A stretch of 29,186 nt of DNA from Geosiphon pyriformis (lineage: Eukaryota; Glomeromycota; Glomeromycetes; Archaeosporales; Geosiphonaceae), in contig JAAOMT010000543.1 of assembly GCA_016748015.1 (NCBI GenBank), positions 608,159 through 637,344 of the forward strand, read 5' to 3'. Under the pieces are notes generated by a model that saw nothing but the letters and a program-made list of their open reading frames with translations, was not told the DNA's origin and made no database searches. Made by a program: the position numbers and the translations under genes. Position 1 is the first letter of the stretch; every line of letters begins with the position of its first letter. This document shows positions 1 to 10,739 of this stretch, in pieces.

Positions 1-500
1 TGTATAATAATCTTTTCTAAATTCACATCCACCACTACGGTACCTGTTATATATGGAAATAGTGATAAAGTTATTCGGATTGAGTAGTCGTCAAAGATTG
101 GAAAAGGAATTCTTAGATTAAAAATAACTAGATTATCATAAATACCAAAGATTTTTTTGCCATTTTTTGCCAAGCTTCCAAGTGTATTAATCAAGGAAAA
201 GGGTAAACAATAGGGCATATTAGCATACATAGCGTTCATTTTTAATAGTGCAATTTCATTTCTTTGTGTAGTGTCAAATAGTCGTTTTTTAAGGTATGCT
301 TCATTACCATTGTCTGTTCTTTTGTAAAATAAATGATCATTACCAATTTGTAATGTTTTTGATGAGAATGATAATCGAGGTGATTTTAAAAGTTTCTTGA
401 TTGATTTTGAAATATTTTCAGTTGAATAAAGTTTATTTCGTTTTAAATTTGGGAAACTCTTTAAAATATTTCTCGATTTTAAAAAAAAAGTTTCCTCAAT
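1..500 (-). CDS. Partial open reading frame, unknown product, cut by window edge
   Basis: The minus strand is open for about 166 codons from position 500 down to position 1, with no stop before the window edge, so the 3' end lies outside. An in-frame TAA at 501-503 closes it upstream. The first in-frame ATG is at 237-239, so the true start or an upstream exon is unresolved. Base composition is clearly less AT-rich than the DNA beyond 1.3 kb, which argues for a real coding segment. The predicted residues are basic at the start (a KSIKKLLKS stretch). They then run through a mixed hydrophobic domain containing NMPYCLPFSLINTLG, and end with beta-strand-like stretches (NLVIFNLRIPFP, GTVVVDVNL). 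I do not recognise the family. T-rich tracts just upstream at 505-560 (minus sense) could include a 3' splice site, making this a downstream exon, but this is not demonstrated. Confidence 0.5.
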   Translation of the reverse strand, partial: MEETFFLKSRNILKSFPNLKRNKLYSTENISKSIKKLLKSPRLSFSSKTLQIGNDHLFYKRTDNGNEAYLKKRLFDTTQRNEIALLKMNAMYANMPYCLPFSLINTLGSLAKNGKKIFGIYDNLVIFNLRIPFPIFDDYSIRITLSLFPYITGTVVVDVNLEKIII

Positions 501-1499
501 TTAATAAGACAAGAAAAAAAAATTTATTTTATAGCTCGATATTTGAAGATGGTCAGAGATTATCAGCACCGGAATTAACCTCACAAAAAAAAAGGATATT
601 ACAAATAAAATTTGTTTTGAGGTGTTTTGGAACAATTAAACAAATATTTCTCATGATAGGCAAAAAGTTTTTTAAAACTTGCAATTTGTTATGACATATC
701 AATATTTTAACACGGCTGAATCTTGGAAAAATTCTCATAAATTTAGGATAAATCATTTAATGCGAGTAATTTCATTATTTTCCAGAGTACTTGAACATAT
801 TTTCGTAAAATTGATAAAAGAATATTTCTATATATTTTTTGCTAATTGGATTTTAAACATTATAAAAATTAAGCTTCAATCTAATCACAAAATACAAAAT
901 TGAACATATTATAGTTTTACCATGAGAAAATACAAAAATATGATCATTATTAAATACTGTTTAAAACAATTTATATCAATAAAATAATAATAGATTAATT
1001 CTGTTATTTTTTTTGATAATGGTATGAAATTTCTTTCCTCAATACAATCTTTTTCTTTGAGAATTCATTCAAAAAAAAGTTAAAATATGTTGCTGTAAAT
1101 TTTATTCATGTTAATGAATGATTCCAAAAACAAAAACATGTTTATAATATTCCAAGGATAAAGAAAATTCTTAATTGAATTCACATTCCTAAAAATAACT
1201 TTTTAACATTTACCAGATGCAGCCTTTAGATTCACTACAAAAGAATTACTAACTTGAGAAATATTGAAAGTAATAAAATAGAGAAAAATAAAAAACAAAA
1301 ACTTCTTTCACAAAAAATTGCTCTTTGAGAAATTTGGGATGTAGGAGAAAAAGAAGTTTTATATTATTATTATTTATATTTTCATTATTAAAAAATAATT
1401 TAGTTTTTTTAATACTATATTAATATTAAATTTACTTTATTTATTACAAAATTATTAAATAATTATTAATTTTATCATTCAAAAAAAAATTTTAAAAAT
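501..1499. other. Intergenic, no gene assigned
   Basis: Short open frames occur here on both strands, but none has protein-like composition and they overlap one another. The stretch to about 1340 has visibly more G and C than what follows. It may hold upstream parts of the left-edge gene or its promoter. From 1340 on, the sequence becomes almost pure A/T. I see no RNA gene or named regulatory site. Confidence 0.4.
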
Positions 1500-1522
1500 A
1501 TTATTATTATTATTATTATTAT
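1500..1522. repeat. TTA trinucleotide microsatellite
   Basis: About seven uninterrupted TTA units, following looser ATT-rich runs at 1360-1376. It is a simple-sequence tract in AT-rich DNA with no coding context. Confidence 0.85.
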
Positions 1523-1779
1523 GTTATCAAAATTTATCTTAATTTTAAAGTTTTTAAATAAATTAGCCAAAAAACCGACAAAATATTTAACAGTGTATTT
1601 TATAATAACTAAATTTTTTTATCTTAAAATTTTTGTATATATTTTTAATCAAAAAAATAATTAAAGTGATTAAAAAATTAATTAATTTAATAACAAACTT
1701 AATTAAACCAATCAAATTAAAGATTTAAAATTTCAAAAAATTTAGACTAAAATTAAACAAAAAAACTAATTAAAAATAT

Positions 1780-3670
1780 AATAATAAAAAAAGCCAAAAA
1801 AACAAAAGCTTTAACATATAATTTTATATAAACAAAAAATAAAACAAAAGTTTTAAAGTTATTAACTGACTTTAAAAAGACTTAAGAAAAAAAATAGTAA
1901 TATTTTATAATCTAAAAATAAAAATTTTTAATTTTAAGATTTGTAATAGTAATAATATTTATATAAAATGTCAATTTTTAAAACAGTTAACTTTAAAATT
2001 ATTAAAAACTTAAAAGTTATAACAACAAAATATAAATAACAATAAAAATTAAAAAATAAAAAATAAACCAATTATGACTACTAACTTAAAAAATCAAATA
2101 ACTAATTTTAAAGACAAAATAACCAAAAAAAAAATTAATTAATTTGGGTTTAAAAATGGTTTTAAAATATTAACTTCTTTTTAAATAAGTCAAAAAAAAA
2201 TTAATACTGTTTTTTTATTAATATTAATTAATAAGCAATAGTAATAACAATAACAGAAAAAAATTTCTTAAAATAAATAATAATATATTACTACAAGCAA
2301 ATAAATTTTAACTTAATCAAAATAATAATATCAAAAACATTAAAAATATTTTTAATATTATTAGAAAATATGTTAAAAGAAATATTATAAAATACAACAA
2401 AAAAAACAAAAGCCACTATAAAAGATTTTATAATCTTAAATATAGTTAAAAAAATAAAATTATCAATAAAAATTTTAATAACAATAATTAAAAAACATTA
2501 AAAACAAAATTTATACAAAACAACTTAATATTGGTTTTTAAAACTAATTTTAATTTAATAAAACCAGACAATAAATTAAACAAAAAATTAATTAAGACCA
2601 ATTTAATCTTAAAAATAAAATAAATACCATCTATTTAAAAAAATTTTAAAAACTAAAAATTGTTTTCCAAGTACTATTAAAAATAGTATTAGAAAACAAA
2701 AAAACAAAAATAAAATATTTATAAATTTAAAAAGTTTTTTTTTATTTAGTATATATATCTAAAGCTGTAGAAAATCACAATATTTAAATATTAAAAGATT
2801 AATTTAAGATGCTTTTGTTTATTTTAGCTATAAAAATAACTGTTTATAATTTAAATGCTTTATTAAAAAAAACTGGTGAAAAAACATATGTAATTAATCA
2901 ATTATTTAAAACTAACAATAGAATATATTGTGTTGTAATTGTTTTTAGATTAAAGAAAATTTTGAATTAATTTTTTACATAAAACCAATTTTTAATAATA
3001 TAAAACTTTTTTGGATTAGACTAAATATAGTTTATTGTAAAAAATGTGAATATTTTAAACATTCTGTTCTGAATTGTAATATATTAAATACATCTATTTT
3101 TTCACTTTTAAGAGTATATAAGAATTTTGTTTTAGAAGCAAATTTTCTTTATTTGGCCAAGTTATATGCCAACAAAATTTTTTTATTTTATATTTTTTTG
3201 TTTTTAGTAACAAATTATGGACCCAGGTAGTTTTATTAACTTCTTTTTTTAATAATGTTTGCTTTGGTTTTGGTTTTGGTTTGTTTTTTTTGGTACTTTA
3301 CATTTTGATAGAACTCTTTTTGCTTTATAAAATAGTTTGTTTATTGATATTTTTTGGTTTTTTTAGAATATTTTTTGAAATTCTTGGCTAATTAAGTATT
3401 TAGTATTGTATAAAGACTAAGTAATACAAATTTGGTGTTTTTAGTTTTTGCTTTTTAATTTTTTTATTTTTTTTCAGTAACAATAATTAAAACTTCAAAT
3501 TTAGATATAAATAGCTTTAAAATTTTAATTATCAAAGTAAAAATTTTAATTATTAAGATAGACAGCTTAGAATTAAAGATAATTGCTTTTAAAAATTTTG
3601 CTAATTTAGTTTTAATAAGATTAAATTAATTATGTTCTGGTTTAAACTTTCTAATATATTTTTTACTTCA
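1780..3670 (+). pseudogene. Decayed LINE ORF1 (nucleic-acid-binding protein), copy 1
   Basis: This is the remains of the first ORF of copy 1. The segment at 2817-2945 still translates as a recognisable relative of ORF1 of the younger element: a KITVYNLNALL stretch corresponds to GTTAHDLFGLL, and EKTYVI to GKTCVI. At 3036-3077 a complete CX2CX4HX4C zinc knuckle survives (CKKCEYFKHSVLNC). This matches the younger copy's CMACKQFGHVFGAC and is the best anchor for the homology. Upstream, near 1788, a lysine/proline run (KKPKK) matches the N-terminal part. Frequent stops and A-rich sequence elsewhere make it non-functional. In the family ORF1 packages or binds element RNA; here it is a fossil. Confidence 0.7.
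2660..2699. repeat. Perfect-arm hairpin inside copy 1
   Basis: TTGTTTTC (2660-2667) pairs with GAAAACAA (2692-2699), and TACTATT (2672-2678) pairs with AATAGTA (2682-2688) around a 3-nt loop. The two paired blocks are separated by a small internal loop. Such structures arise by chance in AT-rich DNA, but a 15-bp total stem is on the long side. Confidence 0.5.
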
Positions 3671-6600
3671 ATAACCAATTATATTTAAAAGTTTGTAATA
3701 TAATATTAAAGAAATAAACAATTTGGCTAAACAAAAAGATATTATTAGATAACATAAAAATTCTAACAATTTGGTTTTTATATATATTAAGACAAAACTA
3801 AAAAAATAAACTAAGTTTTAAATTATAAACAGATTTTTAGATGTTAAAATTTTTATTTCTGGTTCAGATACTGGTTATTTGAGTTTAAAAGTAACAATAG
3901 TAATAGATAATATTTTTGTTCAGCATGTATACAAAGTTTTAAAATTTTTAATCATCTTTTTTCAATCTATCTGTTGTTTGACAATAAACTTTTAGTAATA
4001 ATATTGAGTTTATATGCTAATATTTTTGTTAATATATATTTTGATTAAGTCTATAAAGTAAATTTATGCATTGCTAAAGCAATTAATTTAAGTTTTTATA
4101 TAATATTAAATGGCAATTTTAATAAAGATATAATAAAGCAGAATATAAATTTGAAAAAATATTTTAATTTAGATTTGTACAATTTTTTTTCAAATAATTT
4201 TGTTGTCAAACTTCTAATTTAAAATAATTTAAAAAGTATAAAAAAGACTATAAATTATATTTTTATTAATAAATATTTTTTGATGGCTGTAGTTAATTAA
4301 AAAATTAATAGTGTATTAGATTTTTTTAATATTAACTATATGACTGTTATAATCTCTTTCAACTTAAGTGGTTTTTTAAATAAAATTTAGAAATATACTA
4401 ATAAAAATTGATAAAAATTTAAGATTAAAAATCTTAATTATGATAAGTAAATATGTTTTGAGAAAGGCTTTTTTGTTAAGCTTTTAATAATAATAAATAA
4501 GTTTATAAACATAAAAATTCTTGATAATTTGGATGTTATATAGAAAATATTAAAAATAATAATAATAGATTTAGCTGATTTAATATTTTATAGACATTGA
4601 CTTAGCAAGTTTAAGTACTTAAAAAACAAACAATCTTTAAAGTTTTTTGGATTAAAATTACTAATTGCTTAGATTATAAAAAAATTAAGCTTAGACAGCA
4701 GAATTAAATGTAATTTTTTTATTAAAAAATAGTCTATTATTAATGATAAAAAGTTTTTTAAAGTTAGAAATATGTTTTGAAATAGTGCAAAGTTAAAATA
4801 TGCTATTAATTACTTGTTAATAATTAAAAAAAATATAAGAAGACTAAATATTATGAGTTAAAAATAACTAAAAATATAACTGTCAAAAAATAATTAAGAA
4901 ACAAATAAAAAATTTTAGTTCTAATAAAGAGAACATAATAAGATGTATTTTAAAATAATTTTTTTAAAAAGTAATTTTAAATTATTTAACAGTTAAGAAA
5001 AAATTGGTTCTAAAACCAAATAAAATAAAACTTAAAGTTAATAAAATTATAATAAGTTAGTTAAAAAAGCAAAAAATATTTATAGTGTTATCTAATTTGT
5101 GGTCTTACTAGTATATATTATTAAGTTATATAAAAAAAGATATTTTTTTAGTATAATAAATAAGATCTAAATAAATAAATTGGTTATAGTTATTAATAGT
5201 CTGTTTAATAACAAAGTTGTTAGTTTTTTTAAAATATTAAATAAATTTTGAAAACATTATAATAACATAGTAATAAGATGTTTTTAAGATCTTTTAAACT
5301 TTTATTTAACTTTTGGCAATATTTTAATTTTTTTGGAAAACAGTATAAGTTTTAATAATTTTCAAGTTTTATAATTGAAATAGTATTTTTATAAATATAC
5401 AGTTTATTGTATTTATTGAAATAGTATTTTTATAAATATACAGTTTATTGTATTTATTGAAATGACTAAAAAAAATTTTAACAAAATTTTTTTTAATTGT
5501 ATTTTTTTGCTTATAATAAATATAATGTTTTTTAAAATGCCAATTTTTTGGTTTTAAAAAGTACTTTGATCTAATCTTCTGTGTTTGCTATTGGTTTAAT
5601 AGTAAAAAATGCTTTGAAAAAAAGCCAAAAGTTTTAATTGGTTTTACAGAATATGTGCAAAACATATAATTTAATTAATTAGTATTATTTGAAAGTTAAT
5701 TTAAAGTATATTAAGATATATAATAAGTTTATTAAATTTTTTAAAAATATACACATAAACAAAATTAACAAAGTAATGATTAATTTTTGTCTTTTAGATA
5801 ATTACAAAGTATAAGATAGTTTTAACCAAAATAAAATATTTTCTCTATTTTTTTGGAAAATTTTTTATGATCTATAATTATATAAAATAAAGAAACATAA
5901 ACATTTATGTAAATATAAAATCAATATTAATTTTGTGGCAAAAATAAGTAAAATAAAAATCAATAAAAAAAATCTTTTTTTTTTGCAATTGGTACTTTTA
6001 TTAATAATACAATTTAAATAAAAAACAATCAGACTTTAACACAGTATATTTTAGATATTGTTAATAAGTTTTTTAAGATTAATAATATTTCTATTAACAA
6101 TAACAAAACAATAGTAATTTTTATAATTAAAAAATTGTAAATTCTTCTTTGTATATTAGTAATTAGCCTATTTTTATTGTCAAATATAGTAAATCTTATA
6201 GGTACTTGGGATTTTTTTGTTAACAAAAAATATGTTTAAGTCAAGTTTTGTTAAGACATATTTAGATGTTAAGTTTTTTTTTGAATTTGGTTTTTAAAAA
6301 AATATTGTTAAATAAACAGTTTTTTTATTTGGTCTTAATAATTCTTTAACTTATAATAAATTATTAAACACAATTTAATTTTATATCTAAAAGTATATGT
6401 TAAAAATGAAATATTATAATTAAAAAAGATTTAGATTTAAAACCAATTTGCTTAAAAATTTTTTTAATTAAACTTTATACTATTTATTTCTGTATAGATT
6501 AAAGTTTTTTAAACAGATATAAGCAGAAAACAAAGTAGCTTTCATAGTTTAGTTCTCTAATACAACTAGAATCTTTGGTCAATTATTTGGTAAACATTGT

Positions 6601-8172
6601 AAAAATTTTTCTAAATAATCTGATTTCTCTAACCAACAACTTGTCTAGTATATTTTGTAGTTTTTATTACATTTTAATATTCAAAATTTTAGAATATTTT
6701 TATTATTTTAAAATAGTTCACTTTTTAAAACATTTTAATATTATCTTTAAAGATAAGTTATTAGATAAACACAAATTAGTTGTAAATTAAAAAACTTTTT
6801 ATTATTAAAAAAAATTAAGTCTTAAAGACTTAATACTATTGTAACTTAAAAAAACTTTAGTTTTAATAAATAATTTTTTATTAAACCTAATAAGATTGCT
6901 CTTATTTTTAATTAATTAAATTTTTTGTGTTTAAGAAAATTTTTGAATATTTGAAAATATTCACATAGATTGTAAACAGATATTTTTAATGTTTATATTA
7001 ATAATTTTTTGAAGTATTTAAGTACTATAAAAGTAATTAGTAAAGTAATAGCTTATTTTTTTAATAGTAAAATAGATATAAATATAAAAATATATAGACT
7101 ATTGTTTTTAATAATATTAAAATTACAGATGATTGTCTTAGTATTGAAATGTATTTTTTTTTCTGCTTAATAATTTTGCATATAAACAGTCAAGCTATTA
7201 TAAATATTGGTGTTTTAGAGTTTAAGTTTTATCTATTTGATTTTTAAAACAAGTATTAAATGAATAAATATTATATGACTAATTTAATTAAATTGAAAAA
7301 TATTTTTGTTGAATAAGTAAAAATTAAAAGTTATTTAAAGAATACAAACAATAACTGAACTGATATTTTTGTATATAATACTATACAGTTTTGTCTTATA
7401 TTTTCTGCTAAAATTTGCAAAAGGTTTATTGTGGTTAATAGTTAAATTATATTAAAAAATATTTATAATTTTGTTTATAATATCTATTAAACTATAGATT
7501 AAACTAGTATAACTATAGTTTAATATTCAAATTTTTACATGTTTTCAAAGTTTATTAATTGTTTTTGGTATATATTTGATAAAAACAGTTTATAAAAAAC
7601 TATTAATTATGATTAAAAAAAATTTTATAATAAAAGTTATTTAAATATTTTATGCTTAATGTGTAGTAATATTAAATTGTTTGATTATGTTTTTATGTGT
7701 TCAAAAAATGTCTTAATTTGTTCTAAAATTCTGCTGGATTATATTAATTTATAAAAGTCTTTGGTAAGATCTTATTCTCTGTTATTATTTTTAGTATTGT
7801 ATATTTTTTCTTTGAAAATTTTGTGTAAAAACTTTGTTTTTAAGAATTGGACTGATAAGACAGTATTAATTTTTGGTAATAAAAAAAAAACTGTTTTAAT
7901 GGTGATAATTTTGTTTATTATTTGGTCGAAAAGTATTGTAGTAAATTATAATTGTTTAGATTAAAGTTCAAAGCAAATATAGAAAAAAGTAATTTAATTA
8001 ATAATATAAATATAATAATTATTGGTTTTGAAATTTGTTTAGTGTTTTGCTAATTAAAGTTGTTTATTTGTTTAATATTATTAAGTTTTTTACTATTAGT
8101 TTTAAATTATACAAAGTTTGTTCATTTTTTTTAAATATTGTCAATAGTATAAAGATTTATATAAGTATATAA
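3670..8172 (+). pseudogene. Decayed LINE ORF2 (endonuclease-RT-RNase H), copy 1
   Basis: This is the polyprotein remnant of copy 1, colinear with 21814-26505. In order: an endonuclease start around 3760-3800 (KTKL segment), a well-conserved endonuclease block at 3842-3930, reverse transcriptase motif A near 5640-5670 reading LQNM-KTYN where the younger copy has LQDM-KAYD, and the RT catalytic box at 5997-6008 reading F-I-N-N instead of F-I-D-D. A C-terminal block at 7790-7964 translates well (KNFVFKNW, FGNKKKTV) against the younger KGFVLREW and FDSKKKTV. Catalytic Asp-to-Asn changes are GAT-to-AAT, the signature of G-to-A mutation. The natural stop aligns to TAA at 8170-8172. It is certainly inactive. 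Confidence 0.8.
5374..5455. repeat. Perfect 41-bp tandem duplication
   Basis: Two identical 41-bp units (5374-5414 and 5415-5455) are followed by the first 8 bases of a third (5456-5463). The units show no difference although they lie in the most mutated LINE copy. The duplication therefore probably happened after the C-to-T decay. Confidence 0.9.
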
Positions 8173-8304
8173 TATTGTTTTGATTGGTTCAAATGGCTAA
8201 TTACATATAGTAAACATGTAAATCATATTTATTTAGATTTACTTAAATTGTTTTTGTATATTAAATAGTGATTAGACTGTACTTATTAAACATAGAAATA
8301 AAAA
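8173..8304 (+). other. LINE 3' untranslated region and A-rich tail, copy 1
   Basis: This matches 26506-26640 of the younger element nearly base for base once C-to-T and G-to-A changes are allowed. Shared landmarks are the AATATTG-TTTG start, the GGCTA-TTACAT / GGCTAGTCACAT segment, TACTTATTAAA-CATA near the end, and an A-rich tail (8297-8304). It defines the 3' end of copy 1. Confidence 0.8.
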
Positions 8305-8374
8305 ATTAATTATTTAAGTTTAATTAATAATATAAATTTTTTTTATCTTTTTAATTAGTAATATATATAATAAA

Positions 8375-8470
8375 TTAGCCAGAATATATATTATTTAAAA
8401 TATAATATTGTTTTAACTAATTTAAATAACTGGTTACATACAAACAAAACATAATCAAATTTTGTTTTTT
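8375..8470 (+). mobile_element. Short LINE 3'-end fragment, copy 4
   Basis: The sequence at 8398-8450 repeats the LINE tail a second time: TAATATTGTTTTAACTAATT, then AAATAACTGGTTACAT, corresponding to TAATATTGCTTTGTCTGGCC and AAGTGGCTAGTCACAT at 26505-26538. About 25 bases upstream resemble the end of ORF2. It begins about 70 bp after the A-rich tail of copy 1. It keeps some C residues that copy 1 lost while losing G residues. This suggests a separate insertion, 5'-truncated, decayed mainly on the opposite strand. Confidence 0.55.
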
Positions 8471-8718
8471 TATAAAATTGTTAATATTAATATTTTAAAC
8501 TTAAAATTATTACAAAATAAAAAACATCACATATTTTTTATACAAAAAATAATGTATTATTTAAAAAATATAGTCATTAACAGCTAAAAAAATAAAATAC
8601 TTTTTTAATTCCGAATAAAAAAACAAAGACAAATTTAAAAATTAAGATTGATTTAAGCAAATAATAAAACTTGTATAACATAATTGTACATCAGTACATT
8701 TAATATGTGTTTAAAAAT

Positions 8719-10638
8719 CTAAGCTTGCATTATAGATAATTGCTCCTCTGGCAAATTAAACCATTCATCTTTTAGAGCATCATTTGTAGTCAGTCGACTA
8801 TTAGAATTTTTGTTCATCAATTTTTTCTTAAACTGTTGAGCGGATGAAAAAAGTGAAATATGGTTGTAAATTATAGTATGTTTGAAAAGATTTCCAACCA
8901 TCCATATATCTCCTGCAGCGCTACAAAAGTCTTCCCCTGATTTATATTCTGGAGCTTCAATAGCCAATAAATCTCTTTGTAAAGTAAATAGCAACAATTA
9001 GCAAACATGTCTAACCATAAGTCGAAATCTTTTATCACTGTACCTTGAAGCTCCTAAGGGAGCAGCTTCTTCAAAATCAATTAACATCCAACTATCATTC
9101 GGGAGTTTTAAAACATTATCCCAGCAAATATCCCAATGGACGACATTCATCTTATGAAGTTTTTCTAGCGTTACAAGTACATGCCGCATAGCATCTCACA
9201 GCTCGCGTTCACATTTTGGAAATGATGTAAAGCCAACTGGAGCCAAATGTACTATCACTGAGTCACTTGTAAGAAAATACTTATGAATCTTGATTGGCTC
9301 TAAGCCTGGAAGTGTATTTTGGTAAAAATTTTTATGGAAACCTAGATCAACAATGCTTGTTTTGTCTATTTTTTTAATGATCTTGTTGAGGAGTATTGTA
9401 ACAACACAATGTGACTGTTGGATATCATCGAATAGTCTCAATATTGGAGCTGTAATGTACTGATCTTGACACAAAGTCCGAAGAATCCGAAAAAAATTGA
9501 TTGTGTACTTAAGCACTTGATAATTGTATGCTCGGTTTGAACTGTTAAGGACCAGATGTTCACCAATTGTCTGACATCTTGGTTTCATGCCCATTGTATC
9601 GTCCACATAATAATAGTAAAATTGCAAATGTGTGCTCCCTACTGCAAGGGCTAGAACAAATGGTAAGTTACCGAAGGCAAGTGGATTCCAAAATTTAAAA
9701 TAACTATTCAGTTGTTCTGCTGCCTTTATTAAGTTGCCCTTAACATCTTTTTCTTCACCAATCATTACAAGCAAGTCGTTGCAATAAACTGTGATATTTG
9801 GTGGAATGTTTTTATATGTGATGGTACTTGTATCATGTATTTTTCCATTATGTTTCCAGCTTAGTGATGGAGTTGCGATATATTTGCTGAGAAATATAAT
9901 TATGTCCAAAATGTGATTATTGATACCATCTGTGGTTAGTTGTTCTTGTCTGGCACATTTTGTGAAGGACTTGCTTAAAATAGTACTGACGATTGCACTC
10001 AATCTAGGAACATTGTAGAGAGCTTCTGAACATGTAGGTACAAAATAATCCTTAAGGTTCTGGCAAAGATAGGGTTCAACTAGCAATTTTTGAAGTAACT
10101 TTGAGATAAAACAGTTTTCAAAATTGCTGCGTGTGATTGGTTTATTGAAGGGACGACAGAGAAGTTCTAGAAATGATGAGGTGTTGTCAGGCATGTCAAG
10201 TCTAGCACGCTTCACAAGGTGTTCTAGAATAACCATAGAAAATAGAAAGTAATAAGCATTATACACCAAATATTCTCTTAGATATGGATATTCCTTCCAT
10301 AAAACGCATATTATTACAAAATGAATGAATAGTAATATAGATTGTATGGATGGAAAAGTGGAATTTACAAATTTGTTACCTGTATCATCTATTGCTGCAT
10401 GTAGTTTTTCTGCTCATTTTTGCAGCTCCTCCTTCCACTTGTCCTTCTCTATCTCCAGCTTTTTTTCTTGCTTTTCCAGCTTTTGTTTTTCTTCTATCCA
10501 CTTCTTCCTTTGGTTTTCGTCCACATCCTTCTTCTTTCTCAGATTCTTCTTCAACTCTTTTAATCTATCTAGCTTCTCCATGCATTTCCCATACTGGGTC
10601 TTAGCATATTCTAATTCACGTTTAATATCTTCAGACAT
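8719..10638 (-). pseudogene. Kinase-like protein with N-terminal coiled coil, broken by three stops
   Basis: One continuous frame of 640 codons runs from ATG 10636-10638 (A at -3) to TAA 8719-8721. It has in-frame stops at 10414-10416 (TGA), 9196-9198 (TGA) and 8998-9000 (TAA), no indel, and no intron is needed. Residues about 1-75 form a K/E-rich coiled coil (MSEDIKRELEY onward). The middle about 400 residues are unfamiliar, with aromatic YFKFWNPL and FYYYYVDD patches. The C-terminal part is a protein-kinase-like catalytic half: HWDICWDN at 9138-9115 (HRD-x4-N loop), LIDFEEA at about 9084-9064 (DFG position), an APE motif and GDIWMVG (DxWxxG). The HRD Arg is Trp (TGG, one C-to-T from CGG), and the Cys after DI is TGC, one C-to-T from CGC. 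The stops equally fit CGA-to-TGA (twice) and CAA-to-TAA. No glycine-rich ATP loop was recognised. It resembles the large kinase-like families of arbuscular mycorrhizal fungi, possibly effector-related. The function of the intact relative is unknown. Confidence 0.75.
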
Positions 10639-10678
10639 GATGTTTTGTGTGTTTGTTATGGTTTGGGAAGATATGGCT

Positions 10679-10685
10679 TAATATA
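10679..10685 (-). promoter_or_regulatory. Possible TATA-like box upstream of the kinase-like gene
   Basis: On the minus strand TATATTA lies about 40 bases upstream of the ATG at 10638. In DNA this AT-rich such a match has little weight. It is noted only because it sits in the short non-decayed leader between the gene and the AT-rich flank. Confidence 0.2.
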
Positions 10686-10739
10686 TGTTTTGTTCGTGTC
10701 AATGACATTTCAGATTTTTGATTTATCAGTATAAATTTA

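Larger units (their letters stand above)
1780..8304 (+). mobile_element. Heavily decayed non-LTR retrotransposon (LINE), copy 1
   Basis: This is a near full-length relative of the LINE at 19745-26639, in the same orientation but converted to A/T. Colinear matches run along its whole length: around 1790 to 19985 (KKPKK segment of ORF1), 2760-2950 to 20870-21050, the zinc knuckle at 3036-3077 to that near 21140, 3700-4090 to 21830-22230 (endonuclease), 4930-5240 to 23090-23400, 5580-6240 to 23700-24350 (reverse transcriptase), 7790-7964 to 26130-26290, and 8165-8304 to 26500-26640 (3' UTR ending in an A-rich tail). The 5' limit is uncertain; the first recognisable match is near 1780 and the true end may be near 1.6 kb. 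Differences are dominated by C-to-T and G-to-A, so every domain is full of stops. No target-site duplication was identified. Confidence 0.85.

Noticed and set aside
401-903. Two plus-strand and one minus-strand small open frames near the left edge
   Set aside because: They overlap each other, are rich in Lys, Phe, Asn and Ile as in random AT-rich DNA, and lie beside a better candidate on the minus strand.
6029-6790. Small open frames in the middle of copy 1 (both strands)
   Set aside because: They are chance frames within the decayed ORF2 and do not correspond to its reading direction or motifs.
10266-10356. An intron separating the coiled coil from the rest of the kinase-like gene (GTAACA donor near 10350)
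   Set aside because: The frame continues without interruption between 10413 and 9199. A splice from that donor to the nearest AG options would shift the frame.
10325-10681. Plus-strand open frames of 118 and 84 codons, Ser/Phe-rich
   Set aside because: They are antisense to the coiled-coil part of the kinase-like gene. Their composition is what the complement of a Lys/Glu-rich coil gives.
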